From Bacillus sp. SKDU12 (GTDB lineage: Bacteria > Bacillota > Bacilli > Bacillales > Bacillaceae): a DNA stretch of 64,000 nt. The notes under the pieces were generated by a model, which did no database searches, had not been told where the DNA came from, and saw only the letters and a program-made list of their open reading frames with translations. Location: contig NZ_MSRC01000007.1 in the NCBI RefSeq assembly GCF_010093085.1, positions 310,001 through 374,000 on the forward strand, in the 5' to 3' direction. Of this stretch, positions 54,179-63,976 are shown in pieces. The translations under genes and the position numbers were made by a program. Each line of letters starts with the position of its first letter. Position 1 is the stretch's first letter.

Positions 54179-54615
54179 AAAATGAAATGCATCTTGAATT
54201 TTCTGCTCTCAGCCAGAATGAATCGTTCGCCCGCGTGACAGTTGCTTCGTTTATTGCCCAGCTTGACCCGACAATGGACGAGCTAACCGAAATCAAAACA
54301 GTCGTGTCAGAGGCTGTGACAAACGCCATTATCCATGGATATGAAGAGAATTGTGACGGAAAAGTTTACATTTCAGTGACGCTGGAAGATCATATCGTAT
54401 ACATGACTATTCGTGATGAAGGCAGAGGGATTACAGATCTTGAAGAAGCCCGCCAGCCTTTATTTACGACAAAGCCTGAGCTCGAACGGTCTGGAATGGG
54501 CTTTACCATTATGGAAAATTTCATGGATGATGTCAGCATCGATTCTTCGCCTGAGATGGGCACAACGATTCGCTTAACAAAGCACTTATCAAAAAGCAAA
54601 GCGCTTTGTAATTAA
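54175..54615 (+). CDS. spoIIAB: Anti-sigma F factor and serine kinase SpoIIAB
   Basis: 146 residues with a GHKL ATP-binding fold: N-box [12 protein letters not shown]1 box RDEGRGI and G2 [10 protein letters not shown]. It holds SigF inactive and phosphorylates SpoIIAA when ATP is bound. ATGA overlap with spoIIAA and a 11-base gap to sigF make a tightly coupled operon, which matters for partner ratios. Confidence 0.97.
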   Translation: MKNEMHLEFSALSQNESFARVTVASFIAQLDPTMDELTEIKTVVSEAVTNAIIHGYEENCDGKVYISVTLEDHIVYMTIRDEGRGITDLEEARQPLFTTKPELERSGMGFTIMENFMDDVSIDSSPEMGTTIRLTKHLSKSKALCN

Positions 54616-54626
54616 GGAGATTTGTT

Positions 54627-55394
54627 ATGGATGTGGAGGTTAAGAAAAACAGCAAAAACGCTCAGCTGAAGGATCATGAAGTAAAGGAATTAATCAAACA
54701 AAGCCAAAATGGCGACCAGCAGGCAAGAGACCTCCTCATAGAAAAAAACATGCGTCTTGTTTGGTCTGTCGTACAGCGGTTTTTAAACAGAGGCTACGAG
54801 CCTGATGATCTTTTCCAGATCGGCTGCATTGGGCTGTTAAAATCTGTAGACAAATTTGATTTAACCTATGATGTGCGTTTTTCAACATATGCAGTGCCGA
54901 TGATTATCGGTGAAATCCAGCGTTTTATCCGTGATGATGGAACCGTAAAGGTGTCCAGGTCATTAAAAGAGCTCGGCAACAAAATCCGGCGTGCGAAGGA
55001 TGAGCTTTCCAAAACACTATGTCGAGTGCCGACGGTGCAGGAGATTGCCGACTACTTAGATATAGAAGCAGAAGATGTCATACTCGCCCAAGAGGCGGTA
55101 AGGGCTCCGTCTTCGATTCACGAAACCGTTTATGAAAACGACGGAGATCCGATTACTTTGCTTGATCAAATTGCTGACAACTCAGAAGAAAAATGGTTTG
55201 ACAAGATTGCGCTGAAAGAAGCAATCAGCGATTTGGAGGAAAGGGAAAAACTAATTGTTTATCTCAGATATTATAAAGACAAAACGCAGTCCGAGGTGGC
55301 TGAGCGGCTTGGGATCTCTCAAGTTCAGGTATCCAGACTCGAAAAGAAAATATTAAAACAGATCAAGGTTCAAATGGATCATACGGATAGCTAG
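54627..55394 (+). CDS. sigF: RNA polymerase sigma factor SigF
   Basis: 255 residues of the SigB/SigF/SigG group. Region 2 is DDLFQIGCIGLLKSVDKFD with the -10 contact segment RFSTYAVPMIIGEIQRFIRD, region 3 around 115-170, and region 4 ends TQSEVAERLGISQVQVSRLEK with the -35 HTH. It is the first forespore sigma factor. The terminator at 55390-55418 overlaps its stop. Confidence 0.97.
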   Translation: MDVEVKKNSKNAQLKDHEVKELIKQSQNGDQQARDLLIEKNMRLVWSVVQRFLNRGYEPDDLFQIGCIGLLKSVDKFDLTYDVRFSTYAVPMIIGEIQRFIRDDGTVKVSRSLKELGNKIRRAKDELSKTLCRVPTVQEIADYLDIEAEDVILAQEAVRAPSSIHETVYENDGDPITLLDQIADNSEEKWFDKIALKEAISDLEEREKLIVYLRYYKDKTQSEVAERLGISQVQVSRLEKKILKQIKVQMDHTDS

Positions 55395-55418
55395 TCTGCC
55401 ATGCAGACTAGCTTTTTT
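55390..55418 (+). terminator. Terminator of the spoIIA operon
   Basis: GCTAGTCTGC pairs with GCAGACTAGC across three bases, then T6. Confidence 0.9.
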
Positions 55419-55458
55419 GTGCGTGAAAGCGTGGTAATTTATGGTCTTTTCAAGCGGA

Positions 55459-55488
55459 TGAATGAGAACAAAATCGAACCACATACTA
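55459..55488 (+). promoter_or_regulatory. SigG promoter of the spoVA operon
   Basis: TGAATG (55459-55464), 17 bases, CATACTA (55482-55488), agreeing with the SigG consensus (TGMATA / CATAMTA). spoVA is a known SigG operon. Confidence 0.85.
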
Positions 55489-55520
55489 CATATATAACCA
55501 CCGAAAGATGGTGATCAAAG

Positions 55521-56141
55521 ATGGAACGACGTATATTTATCCGACTTCGTCACAGAGTGCTGGCCCGCCCGGGAGATATCATCACGGTGGGAGATGCCGC
55601 GCAAATTGAAGGACAGCTTCAGCTGAAAAAGAAACTATCGGCTATGCCGCTTTACCAGGTGAGCGAAAAAGATAAAAATATCGTAATTCTGGATATCATA
55701 CAAGTTCTCAAAGCCATCCATTTACAAGATCCGGCTCTTGATGTTCAAACGGTAGGCGGGGCAGAAGCCATTGTTGAAGTTCAGTATCGAAAACGGCAAT
55801 TATCAACAGTTCTGTTTATCGGTGTCTGGCTGCTTCTGTTTATCGGATCGTGTCTTGCCATTATGAACTTTCATGAGGATGTCAGCATGAGGGATGTCCA
55901 TATCGCACTATATGAAATCATAACCGGAGAGAGAAATGACTATCCATATTTGCTTCAAATCCCATACAGCATCGGTTTGGGACTTGGGATGATTGTGTTT
56001 TTTAACCACATATTTAAAAAGCGCCTAAATGAAGAGCCTAGCCCGCTGGAGGTTGAGATGTTTAACTACCAGCTTGATCTCGACCAATATGTAGCCATGC
56101 ATGAGAATCAAGAAACAATAAAGGACCTGCATGATCGTTAG
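55521..56141 (+). CDS. spoVAA: Stage V sporulation protein AA
   Basis: 206 residues: an N-terminal soluble domain of about 90 residues, two membrane helices ([21 protein letters not shown] and [15 protein letters not shown]) and a short acidic tail. First gene of the seven-gene SpoVA operon, required for uptake of dipicolinic acid into the forespore and its release at germination. It overlaps spoVAB by 11 bases. A SigG promoter lies 33 bases upstream. Confidence 0.94.
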   Translation: MERRIFIRLRHRVLARPGDIITVGDAAQIEGQLQLKKKLSAMPLYQVSEKDKNIVILDIIQVLKAIHLQDPALDVQTVGGAEAIVEVQYRKRQLSTVLFIGVWLLLFIGSCLAIMNFHEDVSMRDVHIALYEIITGERNDYPYLLQIPYSIGLGLGMIVFFNHIFKKRLNEEPSPLEVEMFNYQLDLDQYVAMHENQETIKDLHDR

Positions 56142-56556
56142 TGTCTTGTTCATTATTTTTGTCGGGCTCGGCGGGGGTATCACAGTGGGGGCGGGTTTCG
56201 TTGCCTTTTTAACCGTAATGGGAATCATTCCGCGGCTGATGCAGCTCACCAAAACAATGAGATTTGTCCAAGCTTATGAAGCGGCTGTTATTTTTGGCGC
56301 TGTTTGCGGCGGATGGGAGACGCTTCATATGAACCATCTTTTTTTAACAAAATGGATTGCCGTTCCGGTCGGACTGCTGGCAGGGGTGTTTGTCGGAATG
56401 CTTGCGGCTGCCCTCACAGAGGTTTTAAATGTCCTGCCGATTTTGGCAAAACGAATCGGGCTCAGAAGTAAGATCATTATTCTGTTAATGGCCATCGTGT
56501 TTGGAAAAATTGCCGGCTCTCTATTTCTCTGGCTGTATTTTGTTGATCATTCATAA
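56131..56556 (+). CDS. spoVAB: Stage V sporulation protein AB
   Basis: 141 residues, nearly all hydrophobic, with four membrane helices starting at [20 protein letters not shown] and ending [14 protein letters not shown]. Its start overlaps spoVAA, so it is translationally coupled. It is part of the SpoVA inner spore membrane complex; its individual role is not defined. Confidence 0.93.
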   Translation: MIVSVLFIIFVGLGGGITVGAGFVAFLTVMGIIPRLMQLTKTMRFVQAYEAAVIFGAVCGGWETLHMNHLFLTKWIAVPVGLLAGVFVGMLAAALTEVLNVLPILAKRIGLRSKIIILLMAIVFGKIAGSLFLWLYFVDHS

Positions 56557-56568
56557 GGAGGTTTCAAG

Positions 56569-57021
56569 ATGACAAACATAAAAGAAAACTACAAATCAAA
56601 AGTAAAAACCTATCAGCCTAAGCCGCCGTACATCTGGAACTGTGTAAAAGCCTTTCTGGTAGGCGGTCTGATCTGCGCCATCGGGCAAGGTCTGCAAAAT
56701 TTTTATATTCATTTTTTTAATTTTAATGAAAAAACAGCAGGAAACCCAACGGCGGCCACACTAATATTAATTTCTGCACTGCTTACAGGGTTCGGCATCT
56801 ATGACAGAATCGGACAGTTTGCAGGCGCTGGTTCAGCCGTGCCGGTCACAGGTTTTGCTAACAGTATGGCAAGTGCGGCTCTTGAATATAAAAGCGAAGG
56901 GTTAGTGCTCGGAGTAGCGACAAACATGTTTAAACTAGCGGGAAATGTTATTGTTTTCGGAGTTGTGGCTGCTTACATCGTCGGAATGATCCGGTTTGCT
57001 TTTGAGAAACTGATGTCATAG
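56569..57021 (+). CDS. spoVAC: Stage V sporulation protein AC
   Basis: 150 residues with about four helices (WNCVKAFLVGGLICAIGQGLQ, ATLILISALLTGFGIYD, and others). It belongs to the SpoVAC/SpoVAEB family, and the GIYDRIGQFAGAGSAVPVTGF motif recurs in spoVAEB as [18 protein letters not shown]. SpoVAC can act as a mechanosensitive channel and is an essential SpoVA subunit. AAGGAGG precedes the ATG. Confidence 0.95.
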   Translation: MTNIKENYKSKVKTYQPKPPYIWNCVKAFLVGGLICAIGQGLQNFYIHFFNFNEKTAGNPTAATLILISALLTGFGIYDRIGQFAGAGSAVPVTGFANSMASAALEYKSEGLVLGVATNMFKLAGNVIVFGVVAAYIVGMIRFAFEKLMS

Positions 57022-57033
57022 GAGGAGAAGAAA

Positions 57034-58050
57034 ATGAAATTAACTGGAAAGCAAACCTGGGTATATGAACATCCCTTATTTGTCAACTCAGCGGGAACAG
57101 CAGTCGGACCAAAGGAAAAAGACGGACCGCTGGGCTCTTTATATGATAAAACCTATGACGAGATGCACTGCAATCAAAAAAATTGGGAAATGGCTGAACG
57201 CCAGCTGATGGAAGATGCGATTACATCAGCGCTTCAAAAAAATAATCTGACAAAAGATGATATTGATCTCTTACTGGCAGGCGACCTGCTGAATCAAAAT
57301 GTGACAGCCAACTATGTGGCAAGACAATTAAAAATTCCGTTTCTTTGTATGTTTGGCGCCTGTTCAACATCAATGGAAACAGTGGCTGTCGCATCAGCCT
57401 TAGTAGACGGCGGTTTTGCCAAAAGGGCGCTCGCAGCTACCAGCAGCCATAATGCAACGGCGGAAAGACAGTTTCGCTATCCAACGGAATACGGAGGCCA
57501 AAAACCGGATACTGCCACTTCTACTGTAACCGGAAGCGGAGCGGTTGTCATCAGTCAGACACCGGGTGACATCCAAATCACAAGCGCGACTGTCGGCAAG
57601 GTTGCTGACTTAGGAATTACTGATCCGTTTGATATGGGATCAGCCATGGCCCCCGCTGCAGCTGATACGATTAAGCAGCATTTTAAAGATCTCAACCGGA
57701 CAGCGGATGACTATGATCTTATCCTGACAGGTGACCTGTCAGGCGTCGGATCTCCCATCGTAAAAGACATCTTAAAGGAAGATGGCTATCCGGTCGGCAC
57801 AAAGCATGATGATTGCGGGCTTCTGATTTACACTCCGGATCAGCAGGTCTTTGCCGGAGGAAGCGGCTGCGCTTGTTCGGCGGTTGTCACCTACTCTCAC
57901 ATTTTTAAGCAGCTGAGAGAAGGAAAATTAAACCGTGTATTTGTCGTGGCGACCGGGGCGCTGTTAAGCCCGACGATGATCCAGCAAAAAGAAACCATTC
58001 CAACCATCGCCCATGGGGTAGTATTTGAGCGTGCAGGAGGTGCATCTTAA
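57034..58050 (+). CDS. spoVAD: Stage V sporulation protein AD
   Basis: 338 residues, thiolase-like fold: [21 protein letters not shown] resembles the thiolase nucleophile region and [20 protein letters not shown] complete the core. SpoVAD binds dipicolinic acid directly and is soluble, peripheral on the spore inner membrane. AGGAGG is eight bases before the ATG. Between spoVAC and spoVAEB in the operon. Confidence 0.95.
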   Translation: MKLTGKQTWVYEHPLFVNSAGTAVGPKEKDGPLGSLYDKTYDEMHCNQKNWEMAERQLMEDAITSALQKNNLTKDDIDLLLAGDLLNQNVTANYVARQLKIPFLCMFGACSTSMETVAVASALVDGGFAKRALAATSSHNATAERQFRYPTEYGGQKPDTATSTVTGSGAVVISQTPGDIQITSATVGKVADLGITDPFDMGSAMAPAAADTIKQHFKDLNRTADDYDLILTGDLSGVGSPIVKDILKEDGYPVGTKHDDCGLLIYTPDQQVFAGGSGCACSAVVTYSHIFKQLREGKLNRVFVVATGALLSPTMIQQKETIPTIAHGVVFERAGGAS

Positions 58051-58051
58051 C

Positions 58052-58402
58052 ATGGACTACTTTTTGGCTTTTGTATGCGGCGGGGCCATTTGTATTGTCG
58101 GCCAGCTGCTCTTGGATATTTTTAAATTGACGCCAGCTCATGTCATGACATCATTTGTTGTAATCGGTGCAATATTAGATGGTTTCGGCATTTACGATAA
58201 ATTTATTGAATTTGCCGGAGGAGGCGCCACTGTCCCGATCGTCAGCTTCGGCCATAGTCTTCTTCACGGTGCCATGCATCAGGCGCATATACACGGATTT
58301 ATCGGAATCGGCATGGGGATTTTTGAGCTGACCTCTGCGGGTATTTCCGCAGCCATTCTCTTCGCCTTTATCGTAGCAGTTATTTTCAAACCGAAAGGAT
58401 AA
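58052..58402 (+). CDS. spoVAEB: Stage V sporulation protein AEB
   Basis: 116 residues from the ATG at 58052, with AGGAGGTG at 58035-58042 inside the end of spoVAD. It has four hydrophobic helices, homologous to SpoVAC as shown by the shared GIYD...[10 protein letters not shown] motif. It probably forms the dipicolinic acid pore with SpoVAC. The gap to spoVAD is one base. Confidence 0.93.
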   Translation: MDYFLAFVCGGAICIVGQLLLDIFKLTPAHVMTSFVVIGAILDGFGIYDKFIEFAGGGATVPIVSFGHSLLHGAMHQAHIHGFIGIGMGIFELTSAGISAAILFAFIVAVIFKPKG

Positions 58403-58409
58403 TGCCGAT

Positions 58410-59021
58410 ATGACGACAAAACGAAAGGTCATACTGGTAACAGATGGGGATGTGTACGCCGCTAAAACAATTGAATACGCCGCAAACAAAGTGGGAGGGC
58501 GCTGTATTTCCCAATCAAAAGGAAATCCTACCATCCGCAGCGGCGCAGAGCTGGTCAAGCTGATCACCTCAGCACCATATGATCCTGTATTTGTCATGTT
58601 TGATGACTCTGGACTTCAAGGAGAGGGCCCGGGAGAAACCGCTTTGACCTATGTCGCCAGCCATCCATCAATAGAAGTGCTCGGAGTGATTGCGGTTGCG
58701 TCAAAAACCCATCAGGCTGAATGGACCAGAGTTGACGTAAGTATTGACCGAAATGGAGAAGTAACAGAATATGGCGTCGATAAAGTCGGAGAACGAGAAT
58801 ATGATGCGCACAGAATGAGCGGAGATACAGTCTATTGCCTTGATAAACTTGATCTCCCGCTGATTGTCGGTATTGGGGATATCGGCAAAATGGGCAGAAA
58901 AGACGATATCTCAAAAGGGTCGCCAATCACCATGAAAGCGGTCGAGTTTATTTTAGAAAGGAGCAGGTATCATGCCGGACCACAAGGAAGAGAAAATTCG
59001 GGTTTATCGGAATCCAGATAA
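58410..59021 (+). CDS. spoVAEA: Stage V sporulation protein AEA
   Basis: 203 residues, soluble: [25 protein letters not shown] starts a Rossmann-like fold, with [16 protein letters not shown] and [15 protein letters not shown]. It is recognised as SpoVAE N-terminal family, of unknown biochemical activity. The last 50 bases overlap the start of spoVAF in another frame, so the C-terminal residues [17 protein letters not shown] are encoded within spoVAF. Confidence 0.92.
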   Translation: MTTKRKVILVTDGDVYAAKTIEYAANKVGGRCISQSKGNPTIRSGAELVKLITSAPYDPVFVMFDDSGLQGEGPGETALTYVASHPSIEVLGVIAVASKTHQAEWTRVDVSIDRNGEVTEYGVDKVGEREYDAHRMSGDTVYCLDKLDLPLIVGIGDIGKMGRKDDISKGSPITMKAVEFILERSRYHAGPQGRENSGLSESR

Positions 59022-60453
59022 AAATGAAGCATACTTCAAAAACCGTGTGGGGATGGGGACAAGCTATGATGTAGGTGTTCGCAAGCTCACCATTTTAGAT
59101 CAAGAAATACATCTTTACTATCTGAATGGATTGTGTGATACGGCCTATATCATTCATTTAATGAGAGAACTCGTTGCCATTAACAATCGGAAAGAAGATC
59201 CTGATGAGCTGGTCGATATCGTCGAAAACAGATTGCTTAACGCCCAGGTCGAAAAAGTAAAAACCTTGGATGAAACCACCGACCAAGTCCTATCAGGCCT
59301 AATCGCGGTTATTGTAGAAGACGCAGGGTTTGCATTTATAATTGATGTCAGAAGCTATCCGGGCAGAAATCCAGAAGAACCTGATACGGAAAAGGTGGTC
59401 AGGGGAGCCAGAGACGGGTTTGTTGAAAATATTGTCGTCAATACGGCTCTTCTCAGACGGCGGGTCAGAGACGAACGTCTTCGCATTAAGATGACAAAGG
59501 TCGGCGAGCGATCAAAGACGGATTTAAGCATTTGTTATATAGAAGATATTGCAGATCCGGATCTCGTTGACATCGTGGAAAAAGAAATTGCTGCTATTGA
59601 TGTCGACGGGTTAACGATGGCAGATAAAACTGTTGAGGAGTTCATTGTTCATCAAAACTATAACCCTTTTCCGCTCGTGCGCTATACAGAAAGACCGGAT
59701 GTGGCAGCAAATCATGTACTTGAAGGCCATGTCATTATTATGGTTGATACATCGCCGAGTGTGATCATTACTCCGACGACTTTGTTTCACCATGTCCAGC
59801 ATGCTGAAGAATACAGGCAGGCGCCTTCAGTCGGCACCTTTTTAAGATGGGTAAGATTTTTCGGTATTCTTGCTTCAACTTTATTTCTCCCGATTTGGTT
59901 TCTCTTTGTTCTTCAACCTGATCTGCTTCCGGACAACATGAGATTTATCGGTTTAAATAAAGATACGCATATCCCCGTTATTCTGCAAATTTTCTTAGCT
60001 GACTTAGGGATTGAGTTTCTCAGAATGGCTGCCATTCATACACCGACCGCTTTATCGACAGCGATGGGATTAATAGCCGCTGTGCTGATCGGACAAATTG
60101 CGATTGAAGTCGGTCTGTTTTCGCCTGAAGTGATTCTGTACGTCTCACTTGCAGCGATTGGAACCTTTACGACGCCTAGTTATGAATTAAGCTTGGCAAA
60201 CAAAATGAGCCGCCTTATCCTCATGATACTCGTTGCTTTATTTCATATAAAAGGGCTCGTCATCGGATTTACAGTGCTGATTATTGCCATGGCAAGCATT
60301 AAATCCCTCCAAACGCCGTACTTATGGCCGCTGATTCCATTTAACGGCAAGGCGCTGTGGCAGGTGCTGATCCGCACAGCGAAACCTGGCGCAAAAGTAA
60401 GACCCAGTATCGTTCACCCCAAAAATCGCTTAAGACAGCCTACCAATTCATAA
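58972..60453 (+). CDS. spoVAF: Stage V sporulation protein AF (GerA-family)
   Basis: 493 residues, homologous to the A subunits of germinant receptors (GerAA family). A large N-terminal hydrophilic domain to about 280 is followed by four or five helices ([21 protein letters not shown], ...). The GerA hallmark PSPSVIIT-like [11 protein letters not shown] is visible. It works with FigP-type partners in spore germination in Bacillus. RBS AAAGGAGCAGG lies within spoVAEA. Last gene of the operon. Confidence 0.94.
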   Translation: MPDHKEEKIRVYRNPDKNEAYFKNRVGMGTSYDVGVRKLTILDQEIHLYYLNGLCDTAYIIHLMRELVAINNRKEDPDELVDIVENRLLNAQVEKVKTLDETTDQVLSGLIAVIVEDAGFAFIIDVRSYPGRNPEEPDTEKVVRGARDGFVENIVVNTALLRRRVRDERLRIKMTKVGERSKTDLSICYIEDIADPDLVDIVEKEIAAIDVDGLTMADKTVEEFIVHQNYNPFPLVRYTERPDVAANHVLEGHVIIMVDTSPSVIITPTTLFHHVQHAEEYRQAPSVGTFLRWVRFFGILASTLFLPIWFLFVLQPDLLPDNMRFIGLNKDTHIPVILQIFLADLGIEFLRMAAIHTPTALSTAMGLIAAVLIGQIAIEVGLFSPEVILYVSLAAIGTFTTPSYELSLANKMSRLILMILVALFHIKGLVIGFTVLIIAMASIKSLQTPYLWPLIPFNGKALWQVLIRTAKPGAKVRPSIVHPKNRLRQPTNS

Positions 60454-60501
60454 TCGCATTGAAACTGACTGAAGAGTATGATAATGTATGTCTTAATTGT
60501 G

Positions 60502-60529
60502 AAGGGACAGTCGATAAAACTGTCCTTTT
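60502..60529 (+). terminator. Terminator between spoVAF and lysA
   Basis: GGACAGT pairs with ACTGTCC, then T4. It would separate most spoVA transcription from lysA. The 31-base region before lysA is purine-rich and shows no clear promoter. Confidence 0.72.
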
Positions 60530-60559
60530 CACCCATAAGCGGAGAAAGAGGGAATGACA

Positions 60560-61879
60560 TTGTTCTTACATGGCACAAGCAGACAAAATCAACAAGGGCA
60601 TTTAGAAATTGGAGGAGTGGACGCTCTCTATTTGGCGGAGAAGTATGGGACTCCTCTTTACGTATATGATGTGGCTTTAATACGTGAGCGTGCTAAAAGT
60701 TTTAAGAAGGCATTTATTACTGCGGGACTGAAAGCACAGGTGGCATATGCGAGCAAAGCGTTTTCCTCAGTTGCAATAATTCAGCTTGCTGAGGAAGAGG
60801 GACTATCCTTGGATGTAGTGTCAGGAGGAGAGCTTTATACAGCTGTAGCGGCAGGTTTCCCGGCAGAACGCATTCACTTTCATGGAAATAATAAGAGCAG
60901 GGAAGAATTGCGGATGGCGCTTGAACATCACATCGGCTGCATCGTGGTGGATAATTTCTGTGAAATTGCCCTTCTTGAAGACTTATGTAAAGAAACAGAC
61001 TGCTCTATCAATGTTCTTCTGCGGATCACACCTGGGGTAGAAGCACATACGCATGACTATATTACAACAGGTCAAGAAGATTCAAAGTTTGGTTTCGACC
61101 TTCATAACGGACAAACTGAGCGGGCGATCGAGCAAGTATTACAATCAAAACACATTCAGCTTCTGGGTGTCCATTGCCATATTGGCTCGCAAATTTTTGA
61201 TACGGCGGGTTTTGTGTTAGCGGCAGAAAAAATCTTCAAAAAACTGGATGAGTGGAGACAGTCATATTCGTTTGTATCCAAGGTGCTGAATCTTGGAGGA
61301 GGCTTCGGCATCCGCTATACGGAAGACGATGAGCCGCTTCACGCTACTGAATACGTTGAAAAAATTATCGAGGCTGTGAAAGAAAATGCCGTTCGTTACG
61401 GTTTTGACATTCCGGAAATTTGGATTGAACCGGGCCGCTCTCTCGTTGGAGACGCGGGCACAACCCTTTATACGGTTGGCTCACAAAAAGAAGTGCCGAA
61501 TGTCCGTCAGTATGTGGCTGTAGACGGAGGCATGAATGATAATATTCGGCCTGCGCTTTATCAAGCGAAGTATGAAGCTGCGACCGCCAACCGTATCGGA
61601 GAAGCGCATGACAAGACGGTGTCGATTGCCGGAAAGTGCTGTGAAAGCGGCGATATGCTCATTTGGGATATTAATCTGCCGGAAGTAAAAGAAGGCGATC
61701 TTCTTGCTGTTTTTTGTACAGGCGCATACGGATACAGCATGGCCAATAATTACAACCGCATTCCAAGACCTGCCGTTGTATTTGTGGAAAACGGCGAGGA
61801 TCACTTAGTTGTGAAACGAGAAACATACGAGGACATTGTGAAACTTGATCTGCCTTATAAAACGGGTGTAAAGCAATAA
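60560..61879 (+). CDS. lysA: Diaminopimelate decarboxylase
   Basis: 439 residues from the TTG at 60560: GAGGG at 60548-60552 is seven bases before it but only one base before the in-frame ATG at 60554. Alanine racemase-like barrel with the PLP lysine K66 in AYASKAF, HCHIGSQI, and the partner-subunit catalytic Cys in GKCCESGD. It makes lysine from meso-diaminopimelate, the last step. A terminator follows that is shared with ypuA. Confidence 0.95.
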   Translation: MFLHGTSRQNQQGHLEIGGVDALYLAEKYGTPLYVYDVALIRERAKSFKKAFITAGLKAQVAYASKAFSSVAIIQLAEEEGLSLDVVSGGELYTAVAAGFPAERIHFHGNNKSREELRMALEHHIGCIVVDNFCEIALLEDLCKETDCSINVLLRITPGVEAHTHDYITTGQEDSKFGFDLHNGQTERAIEQVLQSKHIQLLGVHCHIGSQIFDTAGFVLAAEKIFKKLDEWRQSYSFVSKVLNLGGGFGIRYTEDDEPLHATEYVEKIIEAVKENAVRYGFDIPEIWIEPGRSLVGDAGTTLYTVGSQKEVPNVRQYVAVDGGMNDNIRPALYQAKYEAATANRIGEAHDKTVSIAGKCCESGDMLIWDINLPEVKEGDLLAVFCTGAYGYSMANNYNRIPRPAVVFVENGEDHLVVKRETYEDIVKLDLPYKTGVKQ

Positions 61880-61881
61880 AG

Positions 61882-61905
61882 AAAGCGCCGATTTCTCGGC
61901 GCTTT
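61882..61905. terminator. Bidirectional terminator between lysA and ypuA
   Basis: AAAGCGCCGA pairs with TCGGCGCTTT around TTTC; both sides have T-rich ends. Confidence 0.9.
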
Positions 61906-61908
61906 TTC

Positions 61909-62781
61909 TTATTTGAATATAGAAACAATAGCATTCCAGATAGATACGAAGAAATCAATGACTTTCTGGATGAAGTTTTTGCCTTCATCTGATTTTATGA
62001 ATTTCGTAATCTTGTCTTTCGCTTTATCAAGCTGATCACCGACCTGTCCCCAGTCGATGTTAGCGTTTTTCATCTTATTGAATAGGGAGACAAGCTGATC
62101 CTTTTGACTGTCTGTAAGTGTGACATTCAGATCAGAAGCCGCATCGTCTACTTGTTTTTCAATGTCAGCTTTATTGTCAGGCACACCGTTTTTCGCAAAC
62201 TCTTCTTTGATTTTTGCAATCAGCGCAGCTGCATTTTCGTTACCGATTTTGTCTCCAAGCTCTGATGTTGTAACAAGCTCTTGGTTGGCTACTTGCTTAA
62301 CATCCTCTGAGATTGCTTCATCAGAAGAAACTTCATACGCCTTAATCAATCCAGTTAAAGCGGCAGTCCCGGATACCTCAAACGGTGCAGTCACATAAAC
62401 CTTCGCATCTTTTACACCTGCTGTCATCAGGGCATTTAGGTACATTTCGTCTGTAATGCCGCTGATATGATGTGTCTCAACATTCAGTCCAGAGCCCTTT
62501 TTGGCAATGGTTATTGATGAGGAAGAAATCGCTCTTGATCCGATTTGCGCGTTTGATATATATTTTCCTAAATATTCATGCTCTTCCTTATTGGTCACGG
62601 TTACCGTTGTGGCATTATCAGGGACGTTCATTTCAGCAAGCACTTTTTGTTTATCAGATGCTGACAAATCAGCGCCCAGTGTTACAATAACATCTCCAAC
62701 CGCGGCATCCGCAAGGCTGACTTTCGGAACAGCCAGCAGCAAAACGGCCGCTGCTGCCATCCCAATCCATATTTTTTTCAA
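61909..62781 (-). CDS. ypuA: Secreted DUF1002 protein YpuA
   Basis: 290 residues from a TTG at 62779-62781, eight bases after GGAGGTC; the frame is open upstream to 62847. A signal peptide (IWIGMAAAAVLLLAVPKVSLADA) is followed by a DUF1002 domain (about 30-190), an Asp/Lys-rich helical region, and an amphipathic C-terminus ending FFVSIWNAIVSIFK. Exported, function unknown; it is known to be SigM-regulated under envelope stress, which the upstream ECF promoter supports. Confidence 0.88.
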   Translation of the reverse strand: MKKIWIGMAAAAVLLLAVPKVSLADAAVGDVIVTLGADLSASDKQKVLAEMNVPDNATTVTVTNKEEHEYLGKYISNAQIGSRAISSSSITIAKKGSGLNVETHHISGITDEMYLNALMTAGVKDAKVYVTAPFEVSGTAALTGLIKAYEVSSDEAISEDVKQVANQELVTTSELGDKIGNENAAALIAKIKEEFAKNGVPDNKADIEKQVDDAASDLNVTLTDSQKDQLVSLFNKMKNANIDWGQVGDQLDKAKDKITKFIKSDEGKNFIQKVIDFFVSIWNAIVSIFK

Positions 62782-62873
62782 AGCAGTTTGACCTCCTTCA
62801 ATTTCACAAGCAGCTGGATAGAGCTGCTCTGCGAGGACCTGAATCATGATAAAATTACAGTTCCGTTAGGTTA

Positions 62874-62900
62874 GACGGAGAGAAAGAGATTCAGGTTTCA
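62874..62900 (-). promoter_or_regulatory. ECF-sigma (SigM-type) promoter of ypuA
   Basis: On the minus strand TGAAAC (62895-62900), 17 bases, CGTC (62874-62877). Confidence 0.85.
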
Positions 62901-62947
62901 TTTTATTTTTTAGTAAAGCCGAGAGATTCGTTTTCCCCCGAAAGGTG

Positions 62948-62956
62948 TGGTATAAT
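62948..62956 (+). promoter_or_regulatory. Extended -10 promoter of ppiB
   Basis: TGGTATAAT: a TGn extension at 62948-62950 and TATAAT at 62951-62956. The -35 region (TTCGTT) is weak, as is usual for extended -10 promoters. About 75 bases of leader follow. Confidence 0.72.
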
Positions 62957-63037
62957 AGCCGCGACAAGGAGAGACAGGATATCATTTATCATACATAATC
63001 TCCTTTGAAAATTAAAATAAAGAAAGTAGGCATACAA

Positions 63038-63469
63038 TTGAAAACAGGTTACTTTTTATTAGAAGACGGTAACAAAATTGAATTTGAACTTTACCCTGAA
63101 GCTGCTCCGGGCACTGTCGCAAACTTTGAAAAGCTTGCGAACGAAGGCTTTTACAACGGGCTTACATTCCACCGAGTTATTCCAGGCTTCGTCAGCCAAG
63201 GCGGCTGCCCAAACGGAACCGGCACAGGCGGTCCTGGATACACAATCAAATGTGAAACAGAAGGAAACCCACATACACATGAAGCGGGATCTCTTTCTAT
63301 GGCACATGCCGGAAAAGACACAGGCGGCAGCCAATTTTTCATCGTACATGAGCCGCAGCCGCATTTGAACGGTGTTCACACTGTGTTCGGCAAAGTAACA
63401 AGCGGATTAGAATTCGCGAAAAACATGTCTAACGGCGACGTTATGAAAGAAGTTCGCGTAGAAGGCTAA
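63038..63469 (+). CDS. ppiB: Peptidyl-prolyl cis-trans isomerase B (cyclophilin)
   Basis: 143 residues from the TTG at 63038; the frame opens at 63005 with no better site and the GTAGG just upstream is weak. Cyclophilin active-site residues occur in [13 protein letters not shown] (Arg), TGGSQFFI (Gln, Phe) and [10 protein letters not shown] (His). It is a cytoplasmic single-domain enzyme that assists protein folding. A terminator follows. Confidence 0.95.
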   Translation: MKTGYFLLEDGNKIEFELYPEAAPGTVANFEKLANEGFYNGLTFHRVIPGFVSQGGCPNGTGTGGPGYTIKCETEGNPHTHEAGSLSMAHAGKDTGGSQFFIVHEPQPHLNGVHTVFGKVTSGLEFAKNMSNGDVMKEVRVEG

Positions 63470-63478
63470 TCGGCAGAC

Positions 63479-63511
63479 AGAAGGCTTCCTCATATCGGGG
63501 GAGTCTTTTTT
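63479..63511 (+). terminator. Terminator of ppiB
   Basis: AGAAGGCTTCCTC pairs imperfectly with GGGGGAGTCTTTTT, ending in T's. Confidence 0.72.
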
Positions 63512-63531
63512 ATTGGGCAAACATATGTAAT

Positions 63532-63561
63532 AAAAAAACCGCCTGGGTACTGATGGCGGTT
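63532..63561 (-). terminator. Terminator of the GerPF-like gene
   Basis: On the minus strand AACCGCC pairs with GGCGGTT and a T7 run follows. It lies about 60 bases past the stop of the gene at 63621. Confidence 0.82.
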
Positions 63562-63620
63562 GACAAACCGGACGTGTAGTTAGTGATACATCTGAAATGG
63601 TCCCGTCTGTAATGAATAGG

Positions 63621-63833
63621 CTAAAATGTTTTGGTCACATTCTGATCAGTAAATTGATGGTTAATCATTTTCGCCTTGCTTACAAAGTTATTTTCAAAGA
63701 CAATTCCTGTGTTTAAACCTCCGGAACCAAACACTGATTTGGACAAAGTTAATGGCCTGATCATAAAAGCGCCGCCCACGTTTACTACGCCGTTCCCGGA
63801 AACGTTGTTTATATTAATAGGATAATCAATCAT
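63621..63833 (-). CDS. ypzD: GerPF-like spore germination protein (YpzD)
   Basis: 70 residues. Family pattern of the GerPA/GerPF coat proteins: hydrophobic start YPININNVSGNGVVNVGGA, then MIRPLTLSKSV and GGLNTGI. These proteins help germinants cross the coat. AAAGGAG precedes the ATG by about ten bases. A seven-codon frame (ATG at 63853, MKGDLIV) with its own AAAAAGGAG ends in a TGA that overlaps the ypzD ATG. The name rests on memory of 168 gene order. Confidence 0.8.
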   Translation of the reverse strand: MIDYPININNVSGNGVVNVGGAFMIRPLTLSKSVFGSGGLNTGIVFENNFVSKAKMINHQFTDQNVTKTF

Positions 63834-63976
63834 ACTATCAAGTCTCCTTTCATAGTATTCTCCTTTTTATATGTATTAATGCTAGAGTCAATCAGCATAA
63901 ACTTATTGGTAAAAACATTTATTTTTCATTTGATAGAGCGGAAAAAAGATAGTTGTAATGTGAATAGAAGAGGAAG

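Noticed and set aside
57000-58050. SpoVAD as a metabolic thiolase
   Set aside because: The fold is thiolase-like, but gene order in the SpoVA operon and the known dipicolinic acid binding role identify it as SpoVAD.
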